Positions 42,236 to 54,299 of a stretch of 64,000 nt of DNA are shown piece after piece. The DNA lies in assembly GCA_940337035.1 (NCBI GenBank), contig OW679200.1:19075090-19139089 (forward strand), in the 5' to 3' direction. The stretch comes from Agriotes lineatus. Lineage: Eukaryota > Arthropoda > Insecta > Coleoptera > Elateridae. Position numbers and translations under genes: made by a program. Under the pieces are notes generated by a model. The model made no database searches, was not told the DNA's origin, and was given only the letters and a program-made list of their open reading frames with translations. The stretch's first letter is position 1, and each line of letters starts with the position of its first letter.

Positions 42236-42902
42236 GTGTTTGATTATTTGTTTTTAGGAGTACTCGTACTAAGTATCATGTCGAAACGTCTATTTAATAT
42301 TATTTTTCCGTACAAAATTGGAACCCGCATTTTAAAGTCAATATTAAGTACATCGATTCCTTTAGATTTACTTTTAATCGAGTTTATAATTCCGACAATA
42401 TCCGCAATATTAACACTGAGTTCATTTAGTTTGTGGTTTTTATAAAAATCTAATACATTATTGTTATCATTGTTGACGTTTGGTACATTATTTATGAAAA
42501 AATTATTAATGAATCGGGTGTACTTAAATGTTCTGGTATGGTATTGTTGCTTTTAATATTGTTCACACACAAAGATTTAATTTCCCTCCATATGGATTTA
42601 GTATCATAGCCATCAAATACAAAGTTAAAATACGCTTTTTTCTCCTTTGTAGCTAAAGTCACAGAATTTCGTATCGATTTGCAATATTTCCAATGCGCTA
42701 ATGATTTGGAATGTTTATACCTATTATATGCCTTATTTTTTAAGTTTATTAGAAGCTTGATAGTCTCTGTTATCCGTGGCTTGCATTTATGGGTAATTTT
42801 AACTAATTTTGAACCAGAATTTGCAGAAATCACTGGAAATTGTGAAAGCATATTTTCTTGGAAAATCGGGACATTTCGGGAAAGCATTTCGTTGCGGGAC
42901 AA
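42236..42902 (-). pseudogene. LINE fragment between endonuclease and RT
   Basis: Two adjacent frames on the complement encode KPRITETIKLLINLKNKAYN, AHWKYCKSIRNSVTLATKEK and KSIWREIKSLCVNN, then NIADIVGIINSIKSKSKGID. This is the region that precedes the RT core in jockey/I-like elements (..K...Y...KS.G.D). The RT core itself is absent. It may belong to the same family as the LINE at 22412-24750. Confidence 0.7.
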
Positions 42903-43462
42903 CTAGTTCCAAATCGGTAAAATCACGAAGGTATAATTAAACCAATTAATAATATAATATTAATATAAAGAAAACTAATACCTACGACTTGGTAGAAAGA
43001 AATACGATATAAAATAACACGGCGACCTTGGGACTTTTGTGCAAGAACGGAATGCCATCCGACGTGACGTATATATAAACAGTGACCCAACAACAGGATG
43101 CAAATTCCGCTGCATTTGCTGGTCTATCTTTAATTTCTTTGTGTGTGTTAAGCCTTAATTTTAAATGTAAAATTGTTAGTAGCACACATTTTCCAATATG
43201 AAAAGACCACTTGTCGTTAGACTTCAAAACATTTATATTCTTAGATGTTTACTTAATATCGCAAATTACAGGCTCTTAGAGAAAGATATTTCTTTATATC
43301 TGGCAGGTTTTAAAAAATATATATCATTATCAGGGGAAGCTAAAGCTGTTAATACAACTAATACGTCTATATTCTCTGAGACTATAACTAAACCTGTCTC
43401 TATCCAATCGAATATCAGGTGCAGTTTTCGTCTTGAGCCATCGGGATTTATTCGATGTTTCT
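42903..43462. other. No gene recognised
   Basis: An open frame on each strand is present, but none shows a domain, codon pattern or splice sites I can support. AT-rich. Confidence 0.4.
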
Positions 43463-44976
43463 GATGATCGACAAAAACAATTGCTTTTTTTCGTAATTAC
43501 GTACAATAAAATTAATATAACTAGTTAAAATTGCACCATACTGTTGAACAAGTTGCCATTTGTTTTTATGTAATAACATTCCTCCTTCGGTCACTACTAG
43601 CAAATCGTTTAATTCAGTAATATATTTTGGTAATTGTACAAAGAGGTCGTAGAAAATACATTTTTAGGCGTTCGAATTTATATGTTATAGTTAAATGTAT
43701 TTAATCTATTTAACTTTTAGTTAATATAATGTTTATTAAATAATAATAATATTCGTACAGAATAAAAATTAACCTCTTAATGCTATATTTATAATAAGCG
43801 TGTCCAAAACCCCTAGATATGAGGCAACGCGCAAAATTCAAAAATGAAGCTATTTTGCCACCTTAAAGACGTTATTTTCCATTTTTGATAAATTTTAACA
43901 CAAAATTTGAGATCAGCGACCCAAAAAAACCCTGTATACGAAATAAAAACCGAATGAATGTTATCAAGTGTCAGGCAATTGTTTAAATAAATAAAAGAGT
44001 AATTTTTTTAATTAAGACTGTATTAAAAAACACTTACTTGTTAATAACAATTGAAAAAATAAAAAGCACACCTTCTCACCCGTGGGGAACTTTTCTATAC
44101 ACTTTTCCGAAATTAAAAAAAATATATCAAAATCGGTTTTGAGTCAACGAAGTTAGAACTTTTTTTCCTTAGTAAATGGACTACAGTGCAATACGGTTGC
44201 TTATATAAAATGAGAAAATATATGTGACGGGATTTGATACGCCTCAAAACACTTTTGGTTTAATTTATTTGAAGTGACATTACGTTTTTGCTTAACTTGC
44301 TGCTGGAGGCCAATCTAAAAAAATATTACGCGATATTATTTTAATACCCATGTATGATGCCACAAAATTATTTGTCCCATTTTCTAATTTCGAAAAACGC
44401 ACCCAGTGAATTATATATAATTCACCTAGCTTTAAATTTAAAATATGGTAACATATCGAAGTTAACTTTGGTAATAAACGCCCAATCTTCGTGGAATTTT
44501 AAACAGCTGTAACCAAAAAGGCCCCGAACAACTTAAAACAGTTTGGAAACATTAAAAGTCACCCCCCGGATAGAAAAAAAATATTAAGTTTTACGTCTAA
44601 CGACCGTAAATACACATTTTGGTAAATATCTTGACTCCAGCGCCACCTACCGGGTTCATTTTTTGTATAGACATTTCTCACTAAGTAACCAACGTACATT
44701 CCGAATATGAGCTAAATCGGACCGTAAATACACTATTTGGTAAATATCTTGACTCCAGCGCCACCTACCGGGTTCATTTTTTGTATAGACATTTATCACT
44801 AAGTAACCAACGTACATTCCGAATATGAGCTAAATCGGACCGTAAATACACATTTTGGTAAATATCTTGACTACAGCGCCACCTACCGGGTTTATTTTGT
44901 GTATAAACATTTCTCTCCACGTAACCAACGTACATTCCAAATATGAGCTAAATCGGACCATAAATACAATTTATCG
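43463..44976. repeat. Direct duplication, copy 1 (empty site, 3 minisatellite units)
   Basis: From GATGATCGACAAAAACAA to ACCATAAATACAATTTAT this stretch is almost identical to 45190-47815, except that the other copy has an 872-bp insertion and two more 118-bp minisatellite units. The uninterrupted sequence at about 44410-44425, GAATTATATATAATTCACC, is the empty site of that insertion. There is no coding content. A diverged third relative of the middle part lies at 48380-48810. Confidence 0.9.
44602..44975. repeat. 118-bp minisatellite, 3 units plus a start
   Basis: GACCGTAAATACAC begins units at 44602, 44720 and 44838, with the next start at 44956. Each unit contains CAGCGCCACCTACCGGGTT and AACCAACGTACATTCC. 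The units differ at a few positions. Confidence 0.9.
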
Positions 44977-45123
44977 AAATATCTCGACGACATGCTTGAG
45001 CAGTGCGTACTCGAACGGTTTCCAGTCTTTCTTCCCGTTGCTCATCGGTATCTGAAACTCGTATGCCCTTTGCTTTTGTGTTTGAAGTGTAGATCGACCA
45101 ATCGCTTGTCGTTTGGGTGGCAT
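44971..45123 (-). pseudogene. Short basic N-terminal fragment (MPPKRQAIGRS)
   Basis: A 50-codon frame starts MPPKRQAIGRSTLQTQKQRA. Similar openings (MPPKR..IGRST) precede large uncharacterised proteins and helicase-bearing transposons in insect genomes, to my recollection. Here the frame leaves that pattern quickly and stops. It occupies the spacer between the two copies of the direct duplication. Confidence 0.4.
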
Positions 45124-46148
45124 AATTGCTATATACGAGGATAAATTTAGTATTCCTTTTTGTATGCTAGTGTACGAAAAAATATTGTACGATGATCGAC
45201 AAAAACAACAATTGCTTTTTTTCATAATTACGTACAATAAAATTAATATAACTATTTAAAATTGCACCATACTGTTGAACAAGTTGCCATTTGTTTTTAT
45301 GTAATAACATTCCTCCATCGGTCACAACTAGCAAATCGTTTAATTCAGTAATATATTTTGGTAATTGTACAAAGAGGTCGTAGAAAATACATTTTTAGGC
45401 GTTCGAATTTATATGTTATAGTTAAATGTATTTAATCTATTTAACTTTTAGTTAATATAATGTTTATTAAATAATAATAATATTCGTACAGAATAAAAAT
45501 TAACCTCTTAATGCTATATTTATAATAAGCGTGTCCAAAACCCCTAGATATGAGGCAACGCGCAAAATTCAAAAATGAAGCTATTTTGCCACCTTAAAGA
45601 CGTTATTTTCCATTTTTGATAAATTTTAACACAAAATTTGAGATCAGCGACCCAAAAAAACCCTGTATACGAAATAAAAACCGAATGAATGTTATCAAGT
45701 GTCAGGCAATTGTTTAAATAAATAAAAGAGTAATTTTTTTAATTAAGACTGTATTAAAAAACACTTACTTGTTAATAACAATTGAAAAAATAAAAAGCAC
45801 ACCTTCTCACCCGTGGGGAACTTTTCTATAAACTTTTCCGAAATTAAAAAAAATATATCAAAATCGGTTTTGAGTCAACGAAGTTAGAACTTTTTTTCCT
45901 TAGTAAATGGACTACAGTGCAATACGGTTGCTTATATAAAATGAGAAAATATATGTGACGGGATTTGATACGCCTCAAAACACTTTTGGTTTAATTTATT
46001 TGAAGTGACATTACGTTTTTGCTTAACTTGCTGCTGGAGGCCAATCTAAAAAAATATTACGCGATATTATTTTAATACCCATGTATGATGCCACAAAATT
46101 ATTTGTCCCATTTTCTAATTTCGAAAAACGCACCCAGTGAATTATATA

Positions 46149-47020
46149 CCGGGTGCTGACTTGCGCGACGCACCATAGGAATTTGCATAGTAAATTCTGT
46201 ATGTTCCATTATTTGCTCCCCTAATTATTTTAGAGTTAAAGTGTAAATACATTTTTTGTAGAGAAAAAAATACTGCATCCATTCATACTGGTGCTAATAA
46301 TTTTTCATTTTCCGGAACCGAAGGAATGCAAAAAACCAGCTAGCATTTTCACAAAAATCAGTGATGCCATGGAATTATTGAAACAAGCCAATGCCGCAAA
46401 TGCGTGCGGCGCGACAATATGTGCTGTTTGTTTGTTTGTCATTGATGTTTGACGTTTATAATAATTCATTATTAATTATGTTCTGCTTAATGCCTCTAAG
46501 GTACCTAGACTTTGTCCATAACAAAAATGGTTTTACGAGTATGGTCGACGTTCGTTAAGTAAGCTCCTTGTTTATTGTAAAATATCTGCAAATTCCAAAC
46601 AGTACAACCATTACTAGACTGATTCATTTTAAGTTTAAGACTACAGGCGGGTTATTAAATAATTGTAGGTGCAGTAATGAGGTTCAGAACTTACACCAAA
46701 ACGAGAAAAACAACAATACGTTTAATCTTTTGATGGCAGTAACTGGATGATCGCACCGCACGCACTTGCGTTGCCATTGGCTTGTTTCAATAATTCCATG
46801 GCATCACTGATTTTTGTAAAAATGATAGTTTGATTTTTTGCATTCCTTCGGTTCTGGAAAATGAAAAATTGTTAGCAACAGTATGAATAGATGCAGTATT
46901 TTTTTCTCTACAAAAAATGTATTTACACTTTAGCTCTAAAATAATTAGGGGAGCAAATAATTGAACATAAAGAATTTACTATGCAAATTCCTATGGTGCG
47001 TCGCGCAAGTCAGCACCCGG
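46149..47020. mobile_element. CCGGGTG-end foldback, 872 bp, TA target
   Basis: CCGGGTGCTGACTTGCGCGA at the left is the exact complement of the right end, and the arms match for about 270 bp, with small differences. Comparison with copy 1 of the duplication shows the empty site and gives a TA duplication (46147-46148, 47021-47022). The centre, about 46430-46740, is unique and has no recognisable frame. Another element with CCGGGTG ends and TA flanks is at 60549-60896. Confidence 0.95.
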
Positions 47021-47206
47021 TATAATTCACCTAGCTTTAAATTTAAAATATGGTAACATATCGAAGTTAACTTTGGTAATAAACGCCCAATCTTCGTGGA
47101 ATTTTAAACAGCTGTAACCAAAAAGGCCCCGAACAACTTAAAACAGTTTGGAAACATTAAAAGTCACCCCCCGGATAGAAAAAAAATATTAAGTTTTACG
47201 TCTAAC

Positions 47207-47810
47207 GACCGTAAATACACATTTTGGTAAATATCTTGACTCCAGCGCCACCTACCGGGTTCATTTTTTGTATAGACATTTCTCACTAAGTAACCAACGT
47301 ACATTCCGAATATGAGCTAAATCGGACCGTAAATACACTATTTGGTAAATATCTTGACTCCAGCGCCACCTACCGGGTTCATTTTTTGTATAGACATTTA
47401 TCACTAAGTAACCAACGTACATTCCGAATATGAGCTAAATCGGACCGTAAATACACTATTTGGTAAATATCTTGACTCCAGCGCCACCTACCGGGTTCAT
47501 TTTTTGTATAGACATTTCTCTCTAAGTAACCAACGTACATTCCGAATATGAGCTAAATCGGACCGTAAATACACATTTTGGTAAATATCTTGACTCCAGC
47601 GCCACCTACCTGGTTTATTTTGTGTATAAACATTTCTCTCCACGTAACCAACGTACATTCCAAATATGAGCTAAATCGGACCATAAATACACTATTTGGT
47701 AAATATCTTGACTCCAGCGCCACCTACCGGGTTCATTTTTTGTATAGACATTTCTCTCTTAGTAACCAACGTACATTCTGAATATGAGCTAAATCGGACC
47801 ATAAATACAA
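47207..47810. repeat. 118-bp minisatellite, 5 units
   Basis: Units start at 47207, 47325, 47443, 47561 and 47679, with the next start at 47797. The same unit as at 44602-44975. Unit variants (CACATTTTGG against CACTATTTGG, and GGTTTATTTTGTGTATAAAC) allow individual units to be matched between the two arrays. Confidence 0.9.
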
Positions 47811-47959
47811 TTTATTTTATCCTATTTTGTTACCATGCTAATAACTCCTTAGCAACGAGTTGCGTTAAGGTGCATTTAACAGCACAAGTGTTGTTAAGAA
47901 AAATAACATACCGATATGTACTTTATTTGCATTTAATCACATGGTGGCAGTACTGACGT

Positions 47960-48095
47960 GTATTGTTAGTGACCATGTTAGTCTATGTCAAATTCGATGT
48001 TAGTAGGTTAGGTTTGGTTTGTTGACACAGACTGAGGCAAAACTTAACCTGCAGATCTCAAATTTGACATAACCTGACAGTGCTACCAACAATAC
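47960..48095. mobile_element. Shared-core palindrome (copy e)
   Basis: ATTGTTAGTGACCATGTTAG at the left, TGTCAAATTCGATGTTAGT, the inner GGTTAGGTTTGG, and the complementary AACTTAACCTGCAGATCTC and GTGCTACCAACAATAC at the right. The arms are diverged compared with copies a, c and d. Flanking similarity outside the core is weak. Confidence 0.75.
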
Positions 48096-48379
48096 AGTAT
48101 TGAGTGAAACCACCACAGCCATAGCAGATATATGTCTCGCTGTTGTGTCATTAATAATAATTTTTCCTATTTTTTTTTAAGATTAGTATTTTAGGATAAA
48201 AGAAACTGTGTTAGATATACGTAACGTTATCTGCTTTCTACATTACTCTAGAATTTTAAAGAACGCGCTCCTAACGGCGCTCGTTCATTCAAACTATTCT
48301 CTCCTAATGTAAAAAGCTTGATAACGTTACTTGTATCGTAAATTACTATTATCGAATTATTGTAGTTGAAAGAAAAAAT

Positions 48380-48810
48380 TTCTAGATTATACTAAAAATA
48401 ATTATTATTAACCGAGGCGAATTTTTTTTCCCATTTTATAATTTCAAAAAACATACGTACTGGGATATATATAATTCACCCGCTATTACATTAGTTAAAT
48501 GTACTGTATGGACCGCTCTGGCCTGTGGAGAACGTTCTGCAGTGCGAGTTTTTTAATTTTTTATTTCGTTAATTTTTTATTGATTAAAAAAAGAAAAATT
48601 GATTTTATTGTAAATAAACAATTGTATCATGATATTTATAACTTTTTGCTAGTATACCCATCATAACATACCTAAAAATGCTTAAAACAGTTTTTGGCCC
48701 AATAAGAAAATTTCAAAAATTTCTCGTGGCGCTCAACGTGTTAAAAGTCACCCCTCCGATAGAAAAAAAATATTAAAGTTTCACGTCTAACCACCGAAAG
48801 CGTTGCATGC
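48380..48810. repeat. Diverged relative of the duplicated block
   Basis: TTTCCCATTTTATAATTTC..AAAACA and GATATATATAATTCACCC (48430-48480) match the duplicated block around its insertion site. GTTAAAAGTCACCCCTCCGA with TATTAA.GTTT.ACGTCTAAC (48740-48795) matches the segment before the minisatellite. The part between differs in length. Confidence 0.65.
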
Positions 48811-50008
48811 CACTTACATATCTTCGCCTTACGGCGACGACGCGTTATGTCCGTAAGGCGAGCTATGGAGCTTAGACATAATATATACATGGTTTGCCAA
48901 AAAGAATGGGACATCGATTAGTCATAGATTCCTTACGTTATAATGAATCGATTAAACCTAATATACCTTAGTACAAAGTCTCTTCAGTAAAAATGTAGAG
49001 ATATCGATTTGAATTTTGGTATACAGGCGCACTAGTATGTACTGCACTAGTAAAAAATGTTTGATATACTAGACTTGACTGTAAGAGGGACGTTACCTAT
49101 CTTTGAAAACTTTTTTTAACTTTAACTTCGTTATCTGCAACATTTTTTTTTGAAATTTTAGGTTATTATCTGAAAGAGAATTAAAAGTCACAAAAATAAT
49201 GTACTCTTAGTTCTTAAGCCTAAATGCAATCGTTTACCTTAAAATGCCCATCAAAAATTTTTGGTTGTCTTTAAGACGTGCAATTATCAAGTAGCCATGA
49301 TCACAAAAACAATGGTCCTCTAGTAAAAAACGATGATAAAGCAATTAGCGACATTAGTGACATAAAACTTTGTTCTTTTATGTTTAAGAATATGCCGCTG
49401 CATAACGAATTCTCTAATGCTGAAAGTTTCGGTATGTTCTCTTCGAAAAGCCATTTAGAAACGAAAACATACGAAATCCCATACATACCATTGAAAATCA
49501 TCTGTTTGATTTTCCGACTTTCCGGTGGATTTCCCCAAAATTTTCTTTCATATACCTAAACCTTGTCCTGTCAATTAGAAACACAAAAAAAATTAGCCAA
49601 ATCGGTCAAGCCGTCCTCCAGTGAAGATGTAACATACATGCGGCAATTGATTTTTATTTATATACCTACATTATTTATTGCAGATTGGCACGAGTGCCCT
49701 TAGAAAGTTGCAAACAATGCTCTCTCCGTGTTATCCTTTGAAATCGTGTTTTCATTAAAATTCTCAATTAATTCCGTACCTAGAGGAAAGTCATTTTTTT
49801 GCCAAATTCTAGAAATTTGGGCTGGATTTATAATAACAAAATTATGGGATCGTTTGAAATTGTTTATGTATAGCAATAATGCTAATAAACTTATTTTCAT
49901 AAAAACTCCCTCGCCGTTCGAGTAATCGTTGATTTAAATAGTAAAAACTAGTGAACCCTGAAAGTCATCAAATAACAAATTAATTTGAGTATAAATTGAC
50001 AATAATTA
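48811..50008. other. No gene; possible LINE 3' end near 49560-49660
   Basis: CCAAATCGGTCAAGCCGTCC at about 49600 resembles the 3' untranslated end of some insect retroelements. Short frames on both strands (49278-49559 and its complement) show no domain. The GC-rich inverted words around 48830-48865 (CGCCTTACGG ... CCGTAAGGCG) form a hairpin. Confidence 0.35.
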
Positions 50009-50127
50009 CAGCGGCGTAACTTCAGATTTCGGGCCCCTCCGCGAAAATTAGGGGGCTCGTTAGGCCCACACGTGCTCAGCCCCTCCCCGCGCGGCGCGGG
50101 GTCTACGGGTACCCAGTTATGCCACTG
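50009..50127. mobile_element. Short hAT-type MITE
   Basis: CAGCGGCGTAACT at the left and AGTTATGCCACTG at the right are the CAGTGGCGTAACT-type ends common to hAT MITEs. The flanks AATAATTA (50001-50008) and AATAATAT (50128-50135) fit an 8-bp target duplication with two differences. The body is strikingly GC-rich (CCCCGCGCGGCGCGGGG). Confidence 0.75.
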
Positions 50128-50595
50128 AATAATATTATCTTTGAAAGTATGACAATTTTCCATCGCTAGGATGTCCTTGGAACGATGTGACGTGGTTTAA
50201 TTTTTTTTTGCCGCGACTGTACTATACGAAATTCGGAGAAACGATAGTAGAGCAATTCCACTCATATTCATGGAGGTAAAAATAATGCGAAAGGAGATTT
50301 AAACATTTTATACCAATATTTTTGTCAGGTACAAAGGTACGAAAGGAGGTTAATTCCAGAATGTAGATATATGGGATTAGCTAGTAAAAACATATCTACG
50401 TAATGTAAAAAAAATGTTTTAAGCTATAACGAATTGTTTTATTATGCTCCCCGTTAATATTCATAGCTCTAGGGAATACATGTCTTTGTTGAAGATACGT
50501 CACAACTTCGTTCATGGTTCACCGCCTGGTCTGAACGTAAGCAACGCAGAGAATATATTTTAACAATTAATAACAGTTGGAAATATTGTGAAATA
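50128..50595. other. Upstream of gene A, frame open to the left
   Basis: From about 50474 the frame of gene A is already open before its first ATG (VFVEDTSQLRSWFTAWSERK and so on), and a possible acceptor (CTCTAG) precedes it at 50473. An upstream coding exon is therefore possible. The rest shows nothing recognisable. Confidence 0.4.
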
Positions 50596-51713
50596 ATGTT
50601 CTGTCCATCAAATATAGGTTTTAGCCGAGAAGGGCTACGTCAAATTAATTTAGAGTGAGTATTATTGAAATTTGTTAAGAAATAACGAAATACCTAATTA
50701 ATTAAAAAATAAAAAAAAACAAGCTCCATACTTATTTCAGGTTGTAATCTTTCGCTAACTTAATATTTAAACATTTGTTTCGTTACATTTACATTCGCAA
50801 ACACAACTTTATATTTTATTTTGTATACCTAAGTCTGAAGAAAGGTAACGCCTTATTAAAAATGTTTATGAATTATCTTGTCTTGACTAATACTGAATGT
50901 TTTTTTTTGAATAATTTCGGATTGTATAAAAAAGAATGAACTAAGTAACTATTTTGAACACAAACTCTGGCTGACAATTCTCCTAAAGTAATATTAATTA
51001 CCTTAGATCAGCTGCTTTCAACATTTTGTGGCCGAATACTTTTGCTCTCAAGTGTATATATTTTGTTCTTTGAATGGATAGTTAAAGAAATTGACTAATT
51101 TGCAAAATTTTTCGGCAATAATTCCTAAATTTCTCCACATGCCTTGACTGAAATTGAAAATGGGGCTAATATCAAATCTAAAGATGACTAACGGCATAAT
51201 AGGGATTTGTATAATAACCAACTGAATGTCACTTTTGCATCACGGGAGTTTTCTGGATGGACTATATTTGTATTTTAGGCAGGTGCAGCGGTCGAAGGTG
51301 GTGTACTGCAGACAGCACCAGAATACGGGACAATGCCGTTATGGTGAAAAATGTCGCTTTGTACATGCCACCAAAGCCGATCGGAAAGCTTCGAAGAAGG
51401 CGGGTATCCGACCATGGTCATGCAGCAGGAATTGGCGAGAACTAGCCAAACCGATCAAGTATGCAGGAATTTCAGAAGGGGGCAGTGTACGACCCAAAAC
51501 TGCAAATATTTGCACAAGAAAATGCATGATCACATGCCGTTTAACTGTCCTGTATGCTTGGATGTTATCGAGGCCAACAATATGGCATGCACAACCTGCA
51601 ATCATGTTTTATGCAGGAGTTGCAGGGACAGCATAGTGAAGCGCCGAGAATGCATTCCGAGATGCCCTCTGTGCCAAAATAATCTAGGATATGAAACCTT
51701 CGATTTAAATTAG
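50596..51713 (+). pseudogene. Gene A: two CCCH zinc fingers plus RING, one frame break
   Basis: Probable RNA-binding RING-type E3 ligase-like protein. Exon 1 (50596-50654, ATG at 50596, donor GTGAGT) joins in frame to exon 2 (51279-51713; acceptor TATTTTAG). Exon 2 encodes CRQHQNTGQCRYGEKCRFVH (CX8CX5CX3H), then CRNFRRGQCTTQNCKYLH (CX7CX4CX3H) and a C3HC4 RING (CPVCLDVIEANNMACTTCNH, then CRSC and CPLC). The first finger and the rest lie in different frames. The switch falls near 51380-51400, and one missing base would reconcile them. The frame after it is open to the stop at 51711-51713. It could be a recent pseudogene or an assembly error. It is arranged in tandem with gene B, which has the same architecture. 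An upstream exon may exist. Confidence 0.7.
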
Positions 51714-51799
51714 GGTGAGTTGAAATCTTTATTTTAAGATTGATAATCTTGTCTTGAAGCTTAAGTTATGTCCTGAAGCTTTTGTTTTAAACTTTTTCT

Positions 51800-52265
51800 T
51801 GTCGGCTTATTAGAAATCGGAATAATGAGCCTTTTTCCACGACCGGGAGTAGAAGTCGGTTTCTCTAGCATCAAAATTGTGACAGAATAAAACATTTACT
51901 CCCTAGAGACTAAATAAGACAAAAATTTCCCTAGGGAGTTTTCATTATGAGTGACACAACAGCAGGTTAACCTGATAACCTCGAATTTGACATAATTTTG
52001 AGCCCTTGTCATGACTTACTTTAAAATTTACCATTGGCTACTAATTTTAAAAGAATTGTAACTAAAGTGTCATAAATGACGTTCAAAAACTACAGGTTTT
52101 TTGTTTTAAATCTTTCTGCAATGTGAAAAAATTGTATATGCAACTCGGAGAGAATGCTATTTTGCCTCAGTGCAATTTCTGACTGTCGGGCTTCGCCCTC
52201 GAGTCAGAAATTGCCCTCAGCAAAATAACGCATTTCTCTCCCTCATTGCATAATCTACTATTACG
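51800..52265. repeat. Dispersed repeat, copy 1 (with half palindromic core)
   Basis: It shares order and sequence with 56560-57030: ACTCCCTAGAGA, CCCTAGGGAGTTT, CATTATGA, a core segment (TAACCTCGAATTTGACATAA), GGCTACTAATTT, GTATATGCAACTCGGAGAGA and AACGCATTTCTCTCCCTCAT. This copy lacks the left half of the palindrome and carries a small hairpin (TTTCTGACTGTCGGGC ... GAGTCAGAAA) absent from the other. Confidence 0.8.
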
Positions 52266-52863
52266 TTATTTTTTGTACACACTATACTGGGAGATCGAGA
52301 GAGCTTGTCTGAAAAAAACTACTCCCTACAGAGAGTATATCAATTTTTACTTCCTCCAGCTGTCACGTATGATATATGAAATGAAATTAGCAATTTCTGG
52401 TAGATTTTAAAGAGAAAAATAATCATCAAAATTCAACGCACATATTTAAAAACCAATGAAATCACAGATTTCGTTGAAAATGGTCCAATCACTGCAACTC
52501 TTTCATGATTAGTTATTTATTTCAATAAATTGGTTCTTCATTTATGACTTGTTTGTTAAATTCTCCAGTTAAATGCAACTCGTGTCGTGAACAATACCAG
52601 ATTATAATTCTCCTGAATTTTAACTTGTTGCTATGATCCTAGGAAATGCAACGGGTGACAACGAGTTGCATATCTGTTATCATAGCAACCCGTTATATTC
52701 AAGTCGAATGTTACATTACTACTGAAAATAAGAAGTTATTTGCAATCAGTTTTAATTAAGGTAAGAAACTTGAATCCAGCATTTCATCGTTATATAAACC
52801 AATAAGGGTTGTTCTTCAAGAATATTTCCTGTACCAACATTACCCGTTGTTTGGAAACGATGT

Positions 52864-53099
52864 ACAGTCGGAGTTCAAATAAATATGAGACAGTGTTTTT
52901 TCACATGCAGGTTGAGTTAAGGATTGAAGAATATCTCCATGAATTTAAGCTTATCAGAAAGAGTTACAGATTTCATTACCTGTAAAAGTTTAATGTAATT
53001 CTTTCTGATAGCAGGAAATCCATGGAGATATTCTTCAATTCCTAACTGAACCTCCATATGAAAAAAACATTGTCCCAGATTTATTTGAACACGACTGTG
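52864..53099. mobile_element. Palindromic MITE, about 85-bp arms
   Basis: ACAGTCGGAGTTCAAATAAA, then GTTAAGGATTGAAGAATATC at the left are mirrored by GATATTCTTCAATTCCTAAC and TTTATTTGAACACGACTGT at the right. About 10-15 percent mismatch between arms. No coding capacity. Confidence 0.8.
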
Positions 53100-53446
53100 A
53101 ATATGCCTGCTCAGATTATCGTAATCAAAGACGATGTCGGGGAAACGATTAACGAATTCAGTGGGTAAATATGTGCTTACTTCAAATAGTTGCAAGTTAG
53201 GTTGTCATATGCGTGCTGTTTTGGAAGGACATCGGTACAGTAATCAAAATATTGGTTTGTAAAGTATCAGTTTGCTTCCCTGGCAGTTCAATTTCTGATT
53301 ATTTCCAACGTAGAAATGTCTAGTATTCAACTTTAGCCATCCATTATTTTGATTTATTGTAACTTATTTTCTTTTACAATATTAACCCCTCTCTAACACT
53401 ACGCCAATGACGTTGTTCGAAACAGGTGCTGTGGCAATGGCAACAT

Positions 53447-53599
53447 AAGCTGCGTTCGTAAAGATACCTCTGACAGCTCTGTTTCCTCGAAATCGTTCAT
53501 TTATCTCACTTCCACCCCCGCCGATGGCAATTATCGATCTCTTTCTGCGAATAATTTCGAGAAACGGAGCTGTCAGAGGTAACTTTCCGAACGCAGCTA
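53447..53599. mobile_element. Palindromic MITE with AGCTGCGTTCG ends
   Basis: AGCTGCGTTCGTAAAGATAC and CCTCTGACAGCTC at the left match the complement GAGCTGTCAGAGG and ACTTTCCGAACGCAGCT at the right. The centre is short and contains CCACCCCCGCC. Confidence 0.8.
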
Positions 53600-54215
53600 T
53601 AGTAATGCAAAAAAAATCGAAACATTTAAACACTAAACTAGAGATTACTTTGTTTACAAAATTGTAAAGTTCTTTAACTGTTCAAGCACGTTAAAAATTC
53701 AAGGGAACGAAAGTACTGTATCCAGGGGTTTGCCCGTCATTTATATTATGACGCATTTCTTTCAGCTTTGTGGGCGTTCAATTTGCAACCCTTGCATTAT
53801 TTTGGCGGGATCCAAAACTGCAATGAAATCGTTCGCCATTTCCCGCGACTCGAGCTCGTGATTAGTTCGTCAGTTACCTTACTTTTTGGTCTAAGGAGTG
53901 ATGTGACTTTATCTATATTACGCGAACCTCTAAAATTTTACTAAAATAAACTATAGGAGCTGCGAAAAAAATTGTGTAAGTAAAATTTTGGTTTAGGTAA
54001 GCAACCAACCTTATTTTGAAAAATGTATTTATACTGCCTGTTATGTTGTTTCATGTATTTTCAGCAAGAACTCTCTGCATATTTGAAAAATGTGAAAGAT
54101 AACATTTTCGAGCTACTCTATAAATTAAAATGTTCGATTTTTATACTGACGCCATATTTATAAATTTACGACTGGGTGTTTTCAAAAACTAATGGGAATA
54201 AATTCACATGTGAGT

Positions 54216-54299
54216 CTGTAAGTCTATGTCAAATTCGCGGTTAGTAGGCTAGGTTTTGTGTCAATTTGTGTCAAAAGTGACGCTCGATTTTGACATAGG
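54216..54299. mobile_element. Shared-core remnant (copy g)
   Basis: CTGTAAGTCTATGTCAAATT, CGCGGTTAGTAGGCTAGG and TTTTGTGTC form the left arm of the shared core. The right arm is mostly deleted, leaving GTGACGCTCGATTTTGACAT. It lies about 240 bp upstream of gene B. Confidence 0.75.

Larger units (their letters stand above)
45190..47815. repeat. Direct duplication, copy 2 (filled site, 5 minisatellite units)
   Basis: It repeats 43463-44976 with only scattered differences. One is AAACTTTTCC at about 45830 against ACACTTTTCC in copy 1. Another is an extra AAC triplet near the start. It carries the foldback at 46149-47020 and a five-unit 118-bp array. The near-identity implies a recent duplication or gene-conversion-like homogenisation. 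Confidence 0.9.

Noticed and set aside
49278..49559. 93-codon plus-strand frame
   Set aside because: The complement is open over the same stretch, no domain is seen and no splice context was found; the end runs into what may be a LINE 3' tail.
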